Positions 6,913 through 15,311 of a stretch of 35,412 bases of DNA are shown here, one piece after another. The DNA is from Chloroflexota bacterium (lineage in GTDB: Bacteria; Chloroflexota; Limnocylindria; Limnocylindrales; CSP1-4). The notes under the pieces were generated by a model. The model was not told the DNA's origin and ran no database searches. It saw only the letters and a list, made by a program, of their open reading frames with translations. The stretch covers positions 1 to 35,412 of the forward strand of contig JAUJNA010000007.1 of NCBI GenBank assembly GCA_030446555.1, given 5' to 3'. The position numbers and the translations under genes were made by a program. Position 1 is the stretch's first letter; each line of letters starts with the position of its first letter.

Positions 6913-8646
6913 CTAGTGGACGACCACCTGGCGCCGCCGAAATACCGCGAGCGTGACCAAGAACGTGAGTGTGCCCGCAAGCAAGGCGACGTCGCCGGCC
7001 TTCCCATCGTCGAAGCGATCGGTCGGCGCGGCGGTGGCCGTATCGGGCAGGATCGACCCCGGGGCACGTCGTGCGTGAGTCGCCTGCTCGAAGTCGTAGG
7101 CGAAGCTGATCAGCGCGGGCTCGTCCCACCGCCCAGCCATGAACGTGATACCGATCGGCGAGCGACCCACGAAGCCGGCAGGGACGGTGATGGATGGGTA
7201 GCCCGTGATCGCGGGCGGCGTCGACGACCCGATGAACGTGGAGAAGTCACCACCGAGATCGCCATTGGTCGGGTCGGTCATCCAGGCCGGACCGTTCGTG
7301 GGCGCGATGATCGCGTCCAGATCGTTGTCGGCCATCGTGGCGTTCATAGCATCCAAGGCGATCTTGTTCGCCTTCTCGCGCGCCTTCACGCACTTCGGAT
7401 CGTCCCGCCCACCGGTCTTGTGCGACAGCACGAATATCTTCGAGTTCCACGGGCCCTCGAGGTCCGGGTTAGCCCTGTTGAAGTCGATCAGGTCGCTAAG
7501 GTTCTTCGGATAGCCGGGACCGGTATACGTCTCGAGGTAGCCACGGATGTCGTCCTTGAACTCGCACAGGAGTGCCGTGAACTCTGGACCGTATGCCTCG
7601 TCGATGGCGACGTTCGTCGGGTCGACGATGACGGCGCCCGCTTCTTCCAGCGCCGCGATCGCGCGCTCCATGATGCGATCGACCTTGGCATCGATGCCGA
7701 AGGTGCCCTTTCGCCACACGCCGATGCGTGCCCCGTCCAGCGCTTCCAGGTCCAGGGACTGCACATAGTCGGTGAAGGCATTGCCCTCCTGTGCGGCCGT
7801 CGCTGGGTCGGCTGGGTCGACGCCGGTCATGGCTCCAAGGAGGACGGCGGCATCGGTGACGTTGCGGGCGATCGGCCCCGCGGTGTCCTGGTCGGCGCTG
7901 ATCGGGATGATCCCTTCGCGGCTCAAGAGCCCGAGGGTCGGCTTGATCCCTACGACCGAACTGGTGCCTGCGGGGCAGACGATCGAGCCGTCCGTCTCCG
8001 TGCCAACGGCAGCCACCGCCAGGCTGGCAGTGACGACGACCGCCGAACCGGAACTCGAGCCGCATGGGTTGCGGTCGAGTGAATACGGGGAGTTCGTCTG
8101 GCCTCCGATGCCGCTCCAGCCGCTCGATGATGGGATGGACCGGAAGTTCGCCCACTCGGACAGGTTCGCTTTGCCGAGGATCAACGCCCCAGCCGAACGC
8201 AGCTGCTGGACGATGAACGCGTCCGGGGGCATGCTGTCGGCAAGTGCCCACGAGCCGGCCGTGGTAGCCATGCCCGTCGTGTTGATGTTGTCCTTGACCA
8301 TGATCGGGATACCGAGCAGCGGACGGGAGTCACCGGTCGCGCGAGCCTCGTCCGCGGCGCGCGCGTCATCGAGCGCGGTCGGACTGACCGTGATGACCGA
8401 CTTCAGCTTCCGGTCGACTGCGTTGATCCGGTCGAGGTAGAACTCGGTCAACTGCTCCGACGTGAGCCTGCCCTCGTTCATGAACGCTTGGAACTCCGGG
8501 ATGGTCGTCGCATCGACATCGATGCCCGCTACGTCGGTCTCGCTGTCGTCCTTCGCCAAGGCGATCGGCGTTGCGACTTGCACCACGAGCAGGAACACGC
8601 TGAGGACCGTTGTGATGCTGAGCCTTGCTCGAGACGGAAAACGCAC
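6913..8646 (-). CDS. exported amidase (amidase signature family)
   Basis: The product is 577 residues with a Sec signal peptide (residues ~8-31, VLSVFLLVVQVATPIALA). The Ser-cisSer-Lys triad is complete: Lys118 in GIPIMVKDN, Ser197 in CGSSSGSA and Ser221 in TETDGSIVCPAG, with the usual 24-residue serine spacing. It hydrolyses an amide bond; the substrate cannot be told, and some relatives are called Asp/Glu-tRNA amidotransferase A-like by error. The C-terminus has LPDTA at ~533, then a hydrophobic segment (VALLAGTLTFLVTLAVF) and RRR, which looks like a surface-anchoring tail. The start is a GTG with GGAGGAGG seven bases before it. It is divergent from the epimerase gene. Confidence 0.9.
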   Translation of the reverse strand: MRFPSRARLSITTVLSVFLLVVQVATPIALAKDDSETDVAGIDVDATTIPEFQAFMNEGRLTSEQLTEFYLDRINAVDRKLKSVITVSPTALDDARAADEARATGDSRPLLGIPIMVKDNINTTGMATTAGSWALADSMPPDAFIVQQLRSAGALILGKANLSEWANFRSIPSSSGWSGIGGQTNSPYSLDRNPCGSSSGSAVVVTASLAVAAVGTETDGSIVCPAGTSSVVGIKPTLGLLSREGIIPISADQDTAGPIARNVTDAAVLLGAMTGVDPADPATAAQEGNAFTDYVQSLDLEALDGARIGVWRKGTFGIDAKVDRIMERAIAALEEAGAVIVDPTNVAIDEAYGPEFTALLCEFKDDIRGYLETYTGPGYPKNLSDLIDFNRANPDLEGPWNSKIFVLSHKTGGRDDPKCVKAREKANKIALDAMNATMADNDLDAIIAPTNGPAWMTDPTNGDLGGDFSTFIGSSTPPAITGYPSITVPAGFVGRSPIGITFMAGRWDEPALISFAYDFEQATHARRAPGSILPDTATAAPTDRFDDGKAGDVALLAGTLTFLVTLAVFRRRQVVVH

Positions 8647-8880
8647 CGTGCCACCTCCTCCAGTGCCTATCCGGCGACTATGGCACCGAGCGGCGCCTTG
8701 TCAATCCCTGACTCCGGTCGATGCTCGTCCTAGCTCGCTCGGCGTGGGTATCGAGACCGAGTGCTTGCCCACCGTGGCGGTCCAGACGGACCCGGCCACT
8801 TGCCTGCGTCGGTCACTCTTTGGTCGTTCCATCCGATGAACCAGATGGCCACCGTGGGATCACGATCCGGGAGGCAGATC

Positions 8881-9790
8881 ATGCGCGTACTCGTGACAGG
8901 CGCCGGAGGGACGCTCGGGCGCGCGCTGGCACCCGCTCTGTCCGACGAGGGCCATGAGCCCGTCCTGTTCGATGTCCAGGCGTTCGAGACGCCGTACCCG
9001 ATGATCCAGGGCGACATACGGTCTCCTAGGGGATGTCCGCCGCGCGATGGAGGGCGTCGAGTTCGTGGTCCACGGCGCCGCCATCCACGGCATCCACCTC
9101 CGCGACCACTCGGCGCAGGACTTCTACGAGCTGAACCTCACGGGCACGTTCAACACCTGGGAGGCTGCCGCCGAGGCGGGCGTCAGTGGTTTCGTCTTCA
9201 GCAGCACGATGGGCGTGTATGGCGACAGCCGTCGACCGCCCAACGACGACGCGGTGGTCGCGCTGGCCGAGGAGACGCCGCTGCGGCCCGCCGACCCCTA
9301 CGCGCTGTCGAAGGTGGTCGGTGAGGAGATGTGCCGCTACTACGGGCGCCGCCACGGCATCCCGAGCATCGCACTGCGCTACGGCATGTTCGTTCCTGAG
9401 CCGTTCTTCCGGTATGGCATCCGCCTGCTCTATGGCGGCGTCGACACGACCGACGTGGCGGGGTCCGTCATGGCGGCCCTGAGGGTCCTGACCGAAGGCA
9501 GCGTTCGCTGGGCCGCCTTCAATGTGGAGTCGCCGGTCCCTTTCATGGTGGAGGATGGCGCCGATCTCCGGCGCGACCCACTGACGGTCGTCGACCGGTA
9601 CTGGCCGGGCGCGGCGGAGCTGCTGCGCGACCGCGGGGTCGAAGGGCTCCAGCCGATCACGGAGTTCTACCCGATGCAGGCGATCGACCGACGGCTTGGC
9701 TTCCGACCCCGCTGCGACTTCGGGACATGGCTAGAGGATGCGCGGGCTCGTCCTGAGGCGCGCTCGGAGACGCCCGTCCCCTGGCCATGA
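8881..9790 (+). pseudogene. NAD(P)-dependent epimerase/dehydratase, one frameshift
   Basis: The ATG at 8881 follows GGGAGG by six bases and opens MRVLVTGAGGTLGRALAPAL, the nucleotide-binding GxxGxxG of extended short-chain dehydrogenases. The frame is lost at 9015-9030. From about 9030 the other frame continues with DVRRAMEGVEFVVHGAAIHG, the catalytic-type serines in FVFSSTMGVYGDS, and the active YxxxK in DPYALSKVVGEE. It ends at 9790. Joined, it makes about 303 residues, the normal length for a sugar-nucleotide epimerase or reductase. The substrate cannot be assigned. All motifs are intact, so a one-base indel is the only visible damage. Confidence 0.8.
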
Positions 9791-9857
9791 TCGAACGGTG
9801 CGGACCTCTGGCAAGGCAGGCGTGCAGCAGGGGCCTACCTCGACCTTCCGATCGGTC

Positions 9858-10050
9858 CTACGATCCAAGCAGCGTCGACAGCGTCACGAAGCGGTAGCCG
9901 CGTGCCTTGAGCTCAGGGATGATCGTCCTCAGAGCGCCATAGGTCTTCGGAGCATTCGGACGCCCGATCACTATGCATGACGATGATCGACGAGTGGCAA
10001 CCACCCGGGACCGCGTCGTCACGCCCGTCCACTCGCGTACGTACGCCGTC
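9858..10050 (-). pseudogene. 3' fragment of a polysaccharide deacetylase
   Basis: The minus strand, using two frames, reads CHSSIIVMHSDR and then APKTYGALRTIIPELKARGY and RFVTLSTLLGS with a stop at 9858. Polysaccharide deacetylases (NodB fold) end in just this way: I.L.H followed by L..II..L...GY.FVTLSELL. The catalytic Asp/His motifs that should lie further upstream on this strand are absent, because that region is the start of the GH18 gene on the other strand. It is a truncated relic with at least one frameshift. Confidence 0.55.
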
Positions 10051-10147
10051 GCCCGCGGCCGGTCGTCCACGTTCTTGCACCCGTCCACGGGTAGACGCGC
10101 CGTGTACGCTCGCCGCGGATGGCGCCGCTCGCCCGAATGGGGACTCC

Positions 10148-12031
10148 ATGAGACGTGACCGGATGAATCGTTCGGCGGCCGTGTGGTTCGCGATCGCGCT
10201 CGCGGTTCCCGTCGGCGTGCTCGGTGCTCCACCACCCGCCGTCGAGGCCCATGGTCGCCGCACCGAGATGCGTGAACGCGGCGCGCACGCGCGCGATGCC
10301 GCCGCGTATGCGGATGAGCGGATCAGGTTCGAGGCCGGGGACCATGTGCGGCACGGGTTCCGTCCCGCTGCGGACGACCGGTGGCCGGTCGGCGGCCGGA
10401 TCCCCGTGGCGCTCCCCGCCGGCCTCCTCTCCGGCGAGCAGATGCTGGACGCGCGCGCGATCCGACGCGCGGGGCGAGACGCCGTGCGGCGCGGCGGATC
10501 CGGCGACGGGGACGGGGACGGTCCATCGTCGCCACCGAGGCTGACCGGCGGATCGGATCCAGCGGTCGGGTTGTGGCCCGGCGACCGCACGTGCAGCACC
10601 GCCTTCCCGGAACCGACGCCGGCCGGGGAGACATCGCGGCGCGTCACTTTCGGGTACCTGCCGTACTGGAACCTGTCCGAAGAGGCCGCGTCGCTCGATC
10701 TGAACGCCATCTCGACGGTCGCCTACTTCGGCATCGAGGCCAGTCGGTTCGGCCGGCTCGTGACGACGACGAGCTCGGGTAGCCCGGATCCCCGATGGGC
10801 GGGGTGGAACAGCCGACAGATGACGAACCTGATCGAGCGGGCGCACGAGAAGCGCGCCCGGGTCGTCCTGGTCGTCCAGCGGTTCGCGTGGACCCGTGGC
10901 GGCGTCGACGAGACGACCGACCTGCTCTCGAGCCCCACACGTCGGACGCGACTCGCGGGGGAGATCGCGGCGGCCATCCGACAGCGCGGCGCGGACGGGG
11001 TCGACCTCGACTTCGAGCCGATCCCGGTCGGCCTGTCCGACGAATACACGAGCTTCGTGCGCGAGCTGCGCTCGGCGCTCGATGCGCGAGCGCCCGGGTA
11101 CCAGTTGACGTTCACGATCCCGATCGAGCGTTTCGAGGGCGAGTACGACCTCCCCGCGTTGGTGGCTGATGGCGCCGCCGACGCCGTCTTCGTGATGGGA
11201 TACGAGTATCGCGATCCGATCACCGGCGTCGTGTCGTCGATCGCGCCGCTGGAAGCCTCCGGATGCAGCCTCGGCTATACCGTGCGGCACCTGCTCACGC
11301 TGATCCCCGCCGACCGCGTCATCCTCGGGTTGCCGTACTACGGCCGTAGCTGGCCGACGGTGGACGGCTCGGTGGGCGCAGGGGTGATCCCCGACGGATC
11401 CACGGAGAGCGGCTTCAGTCCGTCGACGGTCGTCATCCATGCGAGTGCGGTGGCGCGAGCGCGGGAGCTCGGGCGGCGGTATGTCCCCGGGCAGGAATCC
11501 GCCCGGCTCGCATACAAGGAGCGACCCTGCAGCACGTGCGCCGAGCGCTGGCGTCAGACCTACTACGACGATCTGGACAGCCTCGCCGCCAAGTACGCCC
11601 TCGTGGAGTCGGCCGGTCTGCGCGGTGCCGGGATGTGGGCACTGGGGTACGAAGGGGGGCCCGAGCTCTCGATGCTTCTCCGCGTGACGTTCCGCGGCAA
11701 GCAGGACGGCAGCCCCCCGACGGGCTCGGTGAGCATCGCCGACGGCCGACGGTCGACCTCGTCGGCCTTCGTGAGCGTGGATGTGCCGGCGGCGGACGGA
11801 ACGAGCGGGACGGGGCTCGCGTACGTGCGGATGTCCGCATCGCCGACGCTCGTGGACGGCCGGCTCGCGCAGGCTCGACAGTTCCCATACGCAAGGACGC
11901 TGCGATGGAAGCTTACCCAGCCGGACGGCTCGCCGGCACAGCCGGGTGTCCAGACCGTCTACGTCCAGTGGCGCGACGTCTTCGGCAACTGGTCGCAAGT
12001 ACGGAGTGACAGCATCCGCTACTCCCCCTAG
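10148..12031 (+). CDS. secreted glycoside hydrolase family 18 protein
   Basis: The product is 627 residues from the ATG at 10148; an in-frame ATG at 10163 is possible. A signal peptide (AAVWFAIALAVPVGVLGAPP) is followed by a low-complexity region to about residue 150. The GH18 barrel starts at FGYLPYWNL, and the DxxDxDxE signature is DGVDLDFE (283-290), with Glu290 the catalytic acid. VFVMGYEYRD, VILGLPYYGRSW and AGMWALGYEGG complete the substrate face. The last ~120 residues form a beta-type module (SVSIADGRRSTSSAFVSVDV, then a VQWRD.FGNWS-like end). It acts outside the cell on chitin-like or peptidoglycan glycans; this style resembles spore-germination and lysin-type GH18 proteins. Confidence 0.88.
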   Translation: MRRDRMNRSAAVWFAIALAVPVGVLGAPPPAVEAHGRRTEMRERGAHARDAAAYADERIRFEAGDHVRHGFRPAADDRWPVGGRIPVALPAGLLSGEQMLDARAIRRAGRDAVRRGGSGDGDGDGPSSPPRLTGGSDPAVGLWPGDRTCSTAFPEPTPAGETSRRVTFGYLPYWNLSEEAASLDLNAISTVAYFGIEASRFGRLVTTTSSGSPDPRWAGWNSRQMTNLIERAHEKRARVVLVVQRFAWTRGGVDETTDLLSSPTRRTRLAGEIAAAIRQRGADGVDLDFEPIPVGLSDEYTSFVRELRSALDARAPGYQLTFTIPIERFEGEYDLPALVADGAADAVFVMGYEYRDPITGVVSSIAPLEASGCSLGYTVRHLLTLIPADRVILGLPYYGRSWPTVDGSVGAGVIPDGSTESGFSPSTVVIHASAVARARELGRRYVPGQESARLAYKERPCSTCAERWRQTYYDDLDSLAAKYALVESAGLRGAGMWALGYEGGPELSMLLRVTFRGKQDGSPPTGSVSIADGRRSTSSAFVSVDVPAADGTSGTGLAYVRMSASPTLVDGRLAQARQFPYARTLRWKLTQPDGSPAQPGVQTVYVQWRDVFGNWSQVRSDSIRYSP

Positions 12032-12099
12032 CGAACGGCGTCTCCAGCCCGCGAAGAACGCGGCTCAAGCCGTCTGGCCACTGCGACGGGATCTGGATG

Positions 12100-12290
12100 G
12101 GGCCCTCTCCACGGACAACGCCTTCCTCGGTCGGCGCGACCGCGGTCCACTCGCGGCGCCGCAGCCTGACCTTCGGCCGCTCGCTCGGATCGAAGGCGTA
12201 CATCACCCATTCGACGCTCATCGGGATAGCTCGGGCGCCCGACGTACCAGCCCGTCGGTAGGAGCTCTTCCACCGAGCGGGGCAGCTTCA
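12100..12290 (-). pseudogene. third copy of the 'WYVGRP' family, frameshifted
   Basis: The minus strand reads ELLPTGWYVGRPSYPDERR, and one frame over EWVMYAFDPSERPKVRLRR and REWTAVAPTEEGVVR. The break is in the DERR/EW junction near 12215-12225 and needs only one base. Beyond VVR the frame runs on with unrelated residues towards the end of the GH18 gene, so the native C-terminus appears lost. No good start or ribosome site is seen. It is the only copy outside the tRNA-bounded segment. Confidence 0.65.
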
Positions 12291-12442
12291 CGCGGTCGTG
12301 ATCCTGTCTGCCTCGGCACAGTGGCAACCCCTATCGCCTACCAGATCGCGCACCGGAGGTCACGCGGCAAGGACGACCGACGCTCCGGCGACGGCGCCGC
12401 AGGCCCCTTGGTGTCCGCCGATCGTCGAGGCGCTCGGTCGCG

Positions 12443-12928
12443 CTAACCGATCCGGTCGTCGGTCGCTAGCCGGGCGAAGAAGTCAGCCTTGGCGCGTTCG
12501 TACGCCGCTTCGCCGGCTCGCGCGTGACTCGCCTTGATCGCGTTGAACCGTGCGACCAGCGACGGGTCGGCTGTCAGGCGTCGCCAGGTCCGACGGAAGA
12601 GGACGTCGTGCTCGGAACCGATGGCGGTGACCGCCACGCCCGTCGGCAGGGTGTGCCCGGCGATGCTGAACGTCGCGAGCGAGGGCGTCCATATCGCGGC
12701 GAGGACGGCCTCGTAGACGTCGCTCACCGCCGAGACGGCCTCCTCGAACGCGTCGAGCGGGACGCGCAGGTGGAGGTCGACGTCACCGCGCGTCAGCATC
12801 CCCTCCACCGACATGGCGCCGCTCAGCGAGAGCTGGCCCTCGGGTACGAGTCGGGACAGCCGGGTGCGCTCGGCTTCGACGATCCGTGATGCCTCGTCAC
12901 GCAGATCCCGCGCGAGCAGCAAGCGCAT
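12443..12928 (-). CDS. GrpB-like nucleotidyltransferase-fold protein
   Basis: The product is 161 residues from the ATG at 12928. The frame stays open upstream to 13270, but that extension is arginine-rich and unlike the family. The nucleotidyltransferase core reads LSGAMSVEGMLTRGDVDLHL, matching the G..SV.G...GDVD pattern with the acidic pair of GrpB/UPF0157 proteins. The C-terminal part (FRRTWRRLTADPSLVARFNA, then EAAYERAKADFF) is the usual helical end with a Y...K motif. Related proteins are fused to CoaE in some bacteria, but the reaction is not established. It is probably cytoplasmic. The opposite-strand lipoprotein gene starts at 13258, well clear of this shorter start. Confidence 0.75.
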   Translation of the reverse strand: MRLLLARDLRDEASRIVEAERTRLSRLVPEGQLSLSGAMSVEGMLTRGDVDLHLRVPLDAFEEAVSAVSDVYEAVLAAIWTPSLATFSIAGHTLPTGVAVTAIGSEHDVLFRRTWRRLTADPSLVARFNAIKASHARAGEAAYERAKADFFARLATDDRIG

Positions 12929-13257
12929 GGCCGTGATCGTCGCACGACGAGAAGCCGCAGAGCCATTCCGACCGCTACGCTCGCGTCCCGCCGCGGTCCT
13001 CGTCAGTGGGATGAGGTGTCCCGCCACGATGGCGTCGTAGCTGGCGTAGGTCGACGCGCGGATCGTCGGGCTGGCCAGTCCGATACCGGCGGCGGCCCGG
13101 CTCGTGATGACCCGCCCATCCGCCAGCTCCCGCCCGTCCCCCTCCCGCGCAGCTGTCGCCGATCCGCACACCGACGACCCGCAAAGCGATCCATCACGCG
13201 TCCGCCTGCGTATCCCTTGACGAACACCCGCAACGGCCCAGGAGGCCCGCGATCCCG

Positions 13258-13767
13258 ATGAGCAGATCACGTCTTCTCTCGTCCCTATCGATCACCACCC
13301 TGCTGTTCGCGGCGTGCGCGGGCGGCGGCGGCGGGACGGCCACGGGCGGGGGCGGCTCCGCGTCCGGCGCTCCCTCGGCCGGTGGTAGCCCGCCTCCGGC
13401 AGCCGCGACGGAGGCTGCGACCGGCGGCACCGGGCAGGCTGTCGAGGTGGAACTCGCCGAGCTGAACGACAGCGGCGTATCGGGGACGGCGACCCTCACC
13501 GACCTCGGAGACGGCATGCTTCGCGTCGAGATCGATGTCGAGGCCGGTGGGAACGAGGCGATGCCGGCCCACATCCACCCCGGGACGTGTGAAGAGCTCG
13601 ACCCTGCGCCGAAGTACCCGTTGAGTGACATCGAGAACGGCACCTCGATGACGGAGATCGAGGCGAGCTTGGCCGACGTCCAGACCGGCGAGTTCGCGAT
13701 CGACCTCCACGAGTCGACCGAGGCGATCGAGACGTACACCGCCTGCGGCGACATCCCCGCCGCGTAG
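13258..13767 (+). CDS. lipoprotein with HIHPGTC-type domain, function unknown
   Basis: The product is 169 residues with a lipoprotein signal (LLFAAC, Cys20) followed by a Gly/Ser/Ala/Pro linker to about residue 60. The folded part reads VEVELAELNDSGVSGTATLT, then EAMPAHIHPGTCEELDPAPK and FAIDLHESTEAIETYTACGD. The HxH, the two cysteines and the all-beta look recall CHRD and Cu/Zn-superoxide-dismutase-like extracytoplasmic domains, but the full metal set is not present and no function is claimed. It is tethered outside the membrane. It lies 31 bases before the cupredoxin gene on the same strand, so co-expression is likely. Confidence 0.75.
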   Translation: MSRSRLLSSLSITTLLFAACAGGGGGTATGGGGSASGAPSAGGSPPPAAATEAATGGTGQAVEVELAELNDSGVSGTATLTDLGDGMLRVEIDVEAGGNEAMPAHIHPGTCEELDPAPKYPLSDIENGTSMTEIEASLADVQTGEFAIDLHESTEAIETYTACGDIPAA

Positions 13768-13798
13768 CCCGATCGCGACGGGGCCCCGGAGACGCGGC

Positions 13799-14243
13799 AT
13801 GGGCCGCCTCTCGCCGCGTGCGCTCCTTCTGGTCGCACGACACCGGCGCTCGGCGCTCCGACCGCGCGTCCCGTCACCGCTGCTCGTCCTGGCCATCGTT
13901 GCGGTGGCCTGCGGCGGCGGGACCGGCGCTGTGTCTTCGGAGGGGTCATCGGGAGCGGAGCCCTCGTCCTCCGCCGACGCCGTGACCGTGGACGTGTCCG
14001 GCTTCCAGTTCGTCCCCACCACTCTCGAGGTGAGCCAGGGAACGATCGTTCGCTACGTGAACCGGGACCGTGCCGCCCACACCGTGACCCATGGACGGGA
14101 TGGCGAACCGCTCCCAGGCGCCGCGTTCGATGCTCCAGGAGAAGGACGCGAGCGTGGACGTGGAGTTCGGGGAGACGGGTGTCTTCCCCGTGACCTGCAA
14201 GTTCCATCCGACGATGAACCAGACCGTCACGGTCCGCTCGTGA
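13799..14243 (+). pseudogene. cupredoxin lipoprotein (type 1 copper), one frameshift
   Basis: From the ATG at 13799 a lipoprotein signal ends in VAVACGGG, followed by a Ser/Ala linker and VDVSGFQFVPTTLEVSQGTI and the first copper-type His in RAAHTVTHG. The frame is lost near 14128-14132. The next frame continues MLQEKDASVDVEFGETGVFP and VTCKFHPTMNQTVTVRS with a stop at 14241. The Cys, His and Met in CKFHPTM plus the upstream His make a complete type 1 copper site, as in plastocyanin/azurin-like electron carriers. Joined, it is about 148 residues. Without the frame correction the gene appears falsely fused to the aldo/keto reductase. Confidence 0.78.
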
Positions 14244-14287
14244 CCGTCCTCCACCCCCAGCCGGCGGGCGGTCTCGAAGGGAGTGGC

Positions 14288-15238
14288 ATGGAACATCGGG
14301 AGCTCGGGACGACGGGCATCAGTGTCTCGGAGATCGGTTTCGGGGCGTGGGCGATCGGCGGCGACGCCTGGGGACCGGTCGAGGACGAGGAGTCGCAGCG
14401 CGCCATCGAACGAGCGCTCGAGCTCGGCATCGACCTCGTCGATACGTCGGACGTCTACGGTGACGGCCGCAGCGAGACGATCGTCGGGCGGGCGGTCCGC
14501 GGGCGCCGCGAGCAGGTCGTCATCTCCACGAAGGGCGGCCTCATGGGCCACCACCGGGATCCGGAGCGGGAGCCGGTGTACGACCGACCCGAGAAGGTTG
14601 TGGAGGCGCTCGAGGCGAGCCTCCGCCGCCTGGGCACCGACCACGTCGACATCTACTGGTGCCACATCTGGTGGGACCACGACGAGGAGACGGAGGCCTT
14701 CCTCGAAGCGTTCGCGCGGCTGAAGCGGGCCGGGAAGATGCGTGCCGCCGGCGTCTCGACCGACAGCCTCGATCACCTCCGCCACTTCCATCGGGACGGC
14801 GGCGTCGACGCCGTCCAGGTCGACTACTCGATCCTCAACCGCGCGGCGGAGGCCGGCATCCTTCCCTATGCGCACGAGCACGAGCTCGGCGTCCTCGTGC
14901 GCGGACCGCTCTTCAAGGCGCTGCTCACCGGCAAGTTCGACCGAACGTCGACGTACCCCGAAGGTGATATCCGCCACGGATGGCTGAGCGACCCTCGCCA
15001 CGCCGCGAACGTCGCGACCGTCGAACGCCTCCGGGCGCTGGATCGCGGCGATCTCACGCTCGGGCAGCTCGCCCTGCGCTTCGTGCTGTCCCATCCCGCC
15101 GTGACCGCGCCCATCCCGGGCGGGAAGACGGTCGAGCAGGTCGAGGAGAATGCGGCCGCGTCCGGACGACCCCTCCTCTCCGACGAGTTGCTCCGCGCGA
15201 TCGACGAGGTCGCACCAGGCCCGGCGGCGCTCACCTAG
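14288..15238 (+). CDS. aldo/keto reductase
   Basis: The product is 316 residues, the normal length. The catalytic tetrad is complete: Asp52 and Tyr57 in DTSDVYGDGRSE, Lys82 in VVISTKGG and His126 in DIYWCHIWWD. The NADPH-binding end is visible as PIPGGKTVEQVEEN. It reduces carbonyls with NADPH; MEHRELGTTGISVSEIGFGA places it with the YhdN/general-stress type of AKR. It is cytoplasmic. The ATG at 14288 is preceded by GAAGGGAG at a good distance; the frame upstream of it belongs to the frameshifted cupredoxin and is not part of this protein. A GC hairpin directly after the stop may terminate the transcript. Confidence 0.92.
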   Translation: MEHRELGTTGISVSEIGFGAWAIGGDAWGPVEDEESQRAIERALELGIDLVDTSDVYGDGRSETIVGRAVRGRREQVVISTKGGLMGHHRDPEREPVYDRPEKVVEALEASLRRLGTDHVDIYWCHIWWDHDEETEAFLEAFARLKRAGKMRAAGVSTDSLDHLRHFHRDGGVDAVQVDYSILNRAAEAGILPYAHEHELGVLVRGPLFKALLTGKFDRTSTYPEGDIRHGWLSDPRHAANVATVERLRALDRGDLTLGQLALRFVLSHPAVTAPIPGGKTVEQVEENAAASGRPLLSDELLRAIDEVAPGPAALT

Positions 15239-15239
15239 A

Positions 15240-15255
15240 CGGGGCGGACGCCCCG
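15240..15255 (+). terminator. GC hairpin after the aldo/keto reductase stop
   Basis: CGGGGC-GGAC-GCCCCG forms a perfect 6-bp stem with a 4-base loop, one base after the stop codon. There is no T-run after it, as is common in high-GC genomes, so its function as a terminator is an inference. Confidence 0.4.
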
Positions 15256-15311
15256 GCGTTCGAGGGGCATGCCGCTGTCCCCGAGGGGCGAACCGCCAAG
15301 CTGGTTAGCGC

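Noticed and set aside
6598-8082. A 494-codon plus-strand frame opposite the amidase
   Set aside because: Composition and lack of domains mark it as a shadow; the amidase triad, signal peptide and ribosome site are all on the minus strand.
10019-11998. A 659-codon open frame antisense to the GH18 gene
   Set aside because: It is arginine/histidine-rich without domains and mirrors the GC-rich codon positions of the real gene.
12929-13270. N-terminal extension of the GrpB-like gene up to 13270
   Set aside because: The extra 114 codons are unlike the family and overlap the start of the lipoprotein gene on the other strand; the ATG at 12928 gives the normal length.
13799-15238. A natural cupredoxin-aldo/keto reductase fusion
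   Set aside because: The copper-binding C-terminus is in another frame with its own stop, and the reductase has its own ribosome site and ATG at 14288.
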